Position numbers and translations under genes: made by a program. A stretch of 64,000 nt of DNA, taken from contig JAGMVK010000005.1 in the NCBI GenBank assembly GCA_020747065.1, positions 2,790,001-2,854,000 of the forward strand. Reading direction: 5' to 3'. Shown here in pieces: positions 61,164-64,000 of this stretch. Numbering within the stretch: position 1 is the stretch's first letter; every line of letters starts with the position of its first letter. The stretch comes from Cadophora sp. MPI-SDFR-AT-0126. Its lineage: Eukaryota > Ascomycota > Leotiomycetes > Helotiales > Ploettnerulaceae. Under the pieces are notes generated by a model. That model was not told the DNA's origin, did not search any database, and saw nothing but the letters and a program-made list of their open reading frames with translations.

Positions 61164-62998
61164 ATGAAGTACGAAACCGCAACCGTTCTGCTCGCCTTCT
61201 TCGGCCTTGCTTCTGCTGCTCCCACCAAGATGCGCAGAGAGGTTCCCCAGGAACAGTCCCATGCCAAATTCCTCACCAGTGTTCGCGCCAGCTTGAACCT
61301 CGACAACCCTGACGAAATCGTGGATCCAGTATTCGGCCTCTTGGGCAACGCAGCCGCAGCTGCGGGTGCTGGAAAGATCACCAACTTGGACTGTCTCCAC
61401 CAGGCAACCGCTGATCGTGCATTCACCAACGCAAAGGCTGCTGGTGATGTTCAATCTCAAGTCGACGCATTGATCTTCGCTGCTTTGGAGAGGAACACTG
61501 GGTCTGTTGGATTGAAGAGTGTCCTTTGCAGTGACCCCGCTGTCAACCCTGAGATTCAGGCTCTCACTCAACATCAAGATCCCGCGTCTGAGAATGCCGC
61601 GGCAGATAACAAGGCCCTTGTCCTGCTCCTCGCTCAGGAGATTGCTGCTATCGGTGGTAATCCACTTGACGCCCTTCTTTCTGGAACTTTCGCACCTGGA
61701 GAGGTAAATTCTCCACTGCCTCTGATTAGAACTCGCGCTGACTGATCTAGATCGGTGACCCAACCGGAGCCGGAAACACTTGCGATGATGCCGATGACGC
61801 TGAGGGATGTATTTTCACCCAGAACCTTCTGGTCAACGATGCCACAGAGGACGAGATCAACGCTGCTGTCGCAGGAGTTGCAGTTGGTGCTGGTGCAGCT
61901 GGTACGTAGTAATCTAGCGTTGAGTCGACCAAAACTAATTCCGCACAGCCAACGGAACCGCCTCAGCTGATAATTCCACTGCTGTCGCAGCACCAGTCGC
62001 GAGTGCTTGTGCAGCAGTCGTGACTGCCACCGCCACAGTTGTAAGTTATTTGGGCTTTTTCACCACTCGTCTGAAATGTTTGATGTCAAGACTGACTTAC
62101 AAAATAGGACGCTGTTGCTGATGGAGCTGCCGCCGATGTGGAGGCCAGTGCAGTAAGTTCTAGTTCTTGGAGCTTTCAAGTCATTCCCATCTTACTCATG
62201 CGTGGAATTCTCATCATTTGCTAACACCATTCTTAGACCGCAACAAAGGCTGCCGCCGCTACCGAAGCTGCTTCAGCGGGTGATGCCGCTGGTGCCGCCG
62301 CAGGATGTTAGATTCTCACTCCACACTACACAATGACAAGAACTAACAACTTATAGCCAACGTCCAAACCTTCACCGGCGCCCTTGGAGGAGCTGCACCA
62401 CCTGTCATCGAATCATCTGGCGATCGCCCATTCTCTGTCAACGGCAACACTTTCGTCAATATCGGTGCTGCTCTTCAAAGATCTTGTAAGTCCATCCCCG
62501 TATTTCTAATCGATCGCGGCTGACAGACCGTCAGGCGCCATCCAAAACAACGCCTGCTCAAACGCTGCCAACTCTGGAGCTCTTGACGGCGGTGTCGGGC
62601 AATGTGGTGATCAGGAAAAGGCATGCAATGCTGCTGCTCAAGCTGCCGCAAAGAAGTCTAAGCGTCAAAGCCTCGACTTCGGTTCTTGCTCCGACCCCGC
62701 TGTGAAATTCGCCGTTGGACTTGACGGACGCAAGGAAGCTTCTTTCCAAGCTGTTAATAACGCCGATTTCAACCATGGATCGGCATTGAACATCAAAGTC
62801 ATCTCAGATTTCATCTGCCAGCAACTTGACTCCAAATGCAAGGCTGACCAAGCTGCTCTTGATGCCTGTGCCTCTGCTCAAGCTGCTGCCGGTATGTATC
62901 TCCTCCGAGTTCGCAATAACACAGACTAATATTTTTTCTCAGCCGCCACAACAGGCCAAGCCTCAGCTGACGCATTCAACGCCGCCCTCGGTGTTTAA
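61164..62998 (+). CDS. Secreted Ala-rich, Cys-containing protein (probable cell-wall or extracellular protein)
   Basis: Eight exons, 61164-61703, 61751-61901, 61949-62040, 62108-62152, 62237-62306, 62357-62485, 62535-62891 and 62943-62998, give 479 residues. A signal peptide (V-L-L-A-F-F-G-L-A-S-A-A) ends near residue 19, followed by a K-M-R-R-E site that a Kex2-like protease could cut. The N-terminal third is mixed sequence with Cys pairs. The middle (about 245-310) is almost only Ala, Asp, Thr and Gly, coded by several very short exons (45-92 bases). The C-terminal third has regularly spaced Cys and a K-K-S-K-R dibasic site. No GPI-anchor signal, enzyme motif or carbohydrate-binding motif is seen. 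I recognise it only as a type of conserved ascomycete secreted protein without known function. The start is fixed by the signal peptide. Confidence 0.8.
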
Positions 62999-63696
62999 AT
63001 ACACTGTTCTGAGAAAGACCAACAGACAAACTCTCCTTGTCATCTTGAGCAAGCAGAGCATTGTACCTACGCTATCACGTGTATTCGGGGCGGGGTTGAG
63101 CAGAGGATGATTGATCGATTCGAATTGGTATCTTTGACATGGGGAGAGAGAGACCTTGGAAACTTTTATGTATTTTGGTACCTGTGGAGTAGATGGGTCG
63201 CGGGAGGATGATCCCGACCTTTAATGAATATGGCGTTCCTTGTGTATAGATATGAGAGACATGAGTAATGGTCTCGTTCAAATTCTCCTGGCCTTTAATT
63301 AGGCTTTCTATGCAGCATAAAGCTCATGGCTGTCCATACTTCTGATAATTCCTGTTCCCGCTACATATTGGACGTCAGCAACACCCGTGCTCCATCTCAA
63401 CGAGCATGTGTTGAACCAGTCGCTCGCTACCATTCTCTATAATTTCAACAAGGCAGCAGACTCTCAGGATCCGTCCCCATCTATTCCTCCGAACTTTTCA
63501 ATTCTCGTCTTTCCATCAATAAACAATCATAATAGCTCTACTTTCCCACACACGCACCAGAAACGCCTCCCAAACCTCATCCGTCCCATCGTACCACACC
63601 AGAAGATGAGCCCACAATGACGTCTCGTCCTCAGACTCCGCAATCAAAAGACTAAACGCACCTCTCAAACACCTCATTCAGGCTATTATATCCATT
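62999..63696. other. Convergent intergenic region
   Basis: About 700 bases between the secreted-protein gene and the gene entering from the right edge. No coding region was recognised. Confidence 0.5.
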
Positions 63697-64000
63697 TTAA
63701 GCCGTTGTCCCGCTCATCTGATCACTTTCCTTTCGGCGGGTGTCACGCGCTTGGTAATCTTTCGCAAAGCCTGTTATGGCCATGTTGCCTGAATTTGGGA
63801 GCGGGTGATTTGAATGGTCTACGGCGTGGTCGTGAATATGTGTTTGGTTGTGGCCGTTTGTCATGTGAGGGTGCACCTTGTCGTTGATATGCTCAGTGAC
63901 TGGCACACCTGCAAGAAATCAGCTGGCTGCATCTTTTCACGGTAACTCAATTGTCTTCCCAAGCTTCTTCCAGACTTACCAAAGGCAGACACCTTCTTTC
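63697..64000 (-). CDS. 3' end of a gene running off the right edge (unknown, His-rich tail)
   Basis: Partial, with the 5' part outside the window. The last exon 63908-63697 has a good CAG acceptor. The previous exon reads from the edge to 63980, with a GTAAGT donor, and joins in frame (S-A-F-G then V-P-V-T-E-H-I-N). The visible ~77 residues are rich in His, Asn and Asp (H-P-H, H-N-Q-T-H-I-H-D-H). That could bind metal ions, but no family can be named. Confidence 0.5.

Overview
The window is nuclear DNA of a filamentous ascomycete (Pezizomycotina). Genes are interrupted by short introns, mostly 45-100 bases with GT-AG ends and CTRAY-like branch points. The families present are typical of such fungi: Zn2Cys6 regulators, a hydrolase-NACHT-ankyrin NLR, an NRPS-like A-T-R reductase, a secreted GH15 glucoamylase with CBM20, and F-box/ankyrin proteins. 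A leotiomycete (Helotiales-like) is my best guess, but that is inference from gene types and is not proven by the sequence. No rRNA, CRISPR array or intact transposon was seen, and tRNAs could not be screened properly by eye. All exon joins were worked out by hand; every multi-exon model reported as a complete gene closes to a whole number of codons.

Layout. 0-24 kb is mostly core and housekeeping: glucoamylase (+), a very long RBR-type E3 ubiquitin ligase (-), a LYC1-like acetyltransferase (+), a secreted RHGE phosphatase (+), a MoCF/CinA-like protein (-), a Sec14-like CRAL-TRIO protein (+) and a large NLR (-) with almost identical ankyrin repeats. 25-26 kb holds a Ras GTPase (-) with a long gene-free upstream stretch. 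29.8-35.6 kb holds two tandem paralogous genes (-), each encoding a protein with two separate Zn2Cys6-type clusters. One of them carries an extra Cys-rich C-terminal exon and has lost one zinc ligand.

37.8-56 kb has an accessory, secondary-metabolism look: an A-T-R carboxylic acid reductase (NRPS-like, +), an F-box/ankyrin protein (-), a serine-dehydrogenase-type SDR (-), an MFS transporter (-), a Zn2Cys6 transcription factor (-), a cytochrome P450 (+) and a decayed SDR pseudogene (+). The MFS, TF, P450 and SDR remnant lie next to each other and look like a small pathway cluster that has partly decayed. The TF and P450 are divergent over a gap of about 640 bases. 57-59 kb holds a poorly resolved, possibly decaying orphan gene (-). 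61-63 kb encodes a secreted Ala-rich protein (+). The last bases contain the 3' end of a gene (-) that continues beyond the window.

The most interesting items are the tandem twin-Zn2Cys6 genes, the RBR ligase with a disordered/coiled tail of about 660 residues, the NLR with recently homogenised 102-base ankyrin repeats, the 4-base microexon inside the zinc-cluster codons of the transcription factor, and the partly broken MFS-TF-P450-SDR group beside an A-T-R reductase.
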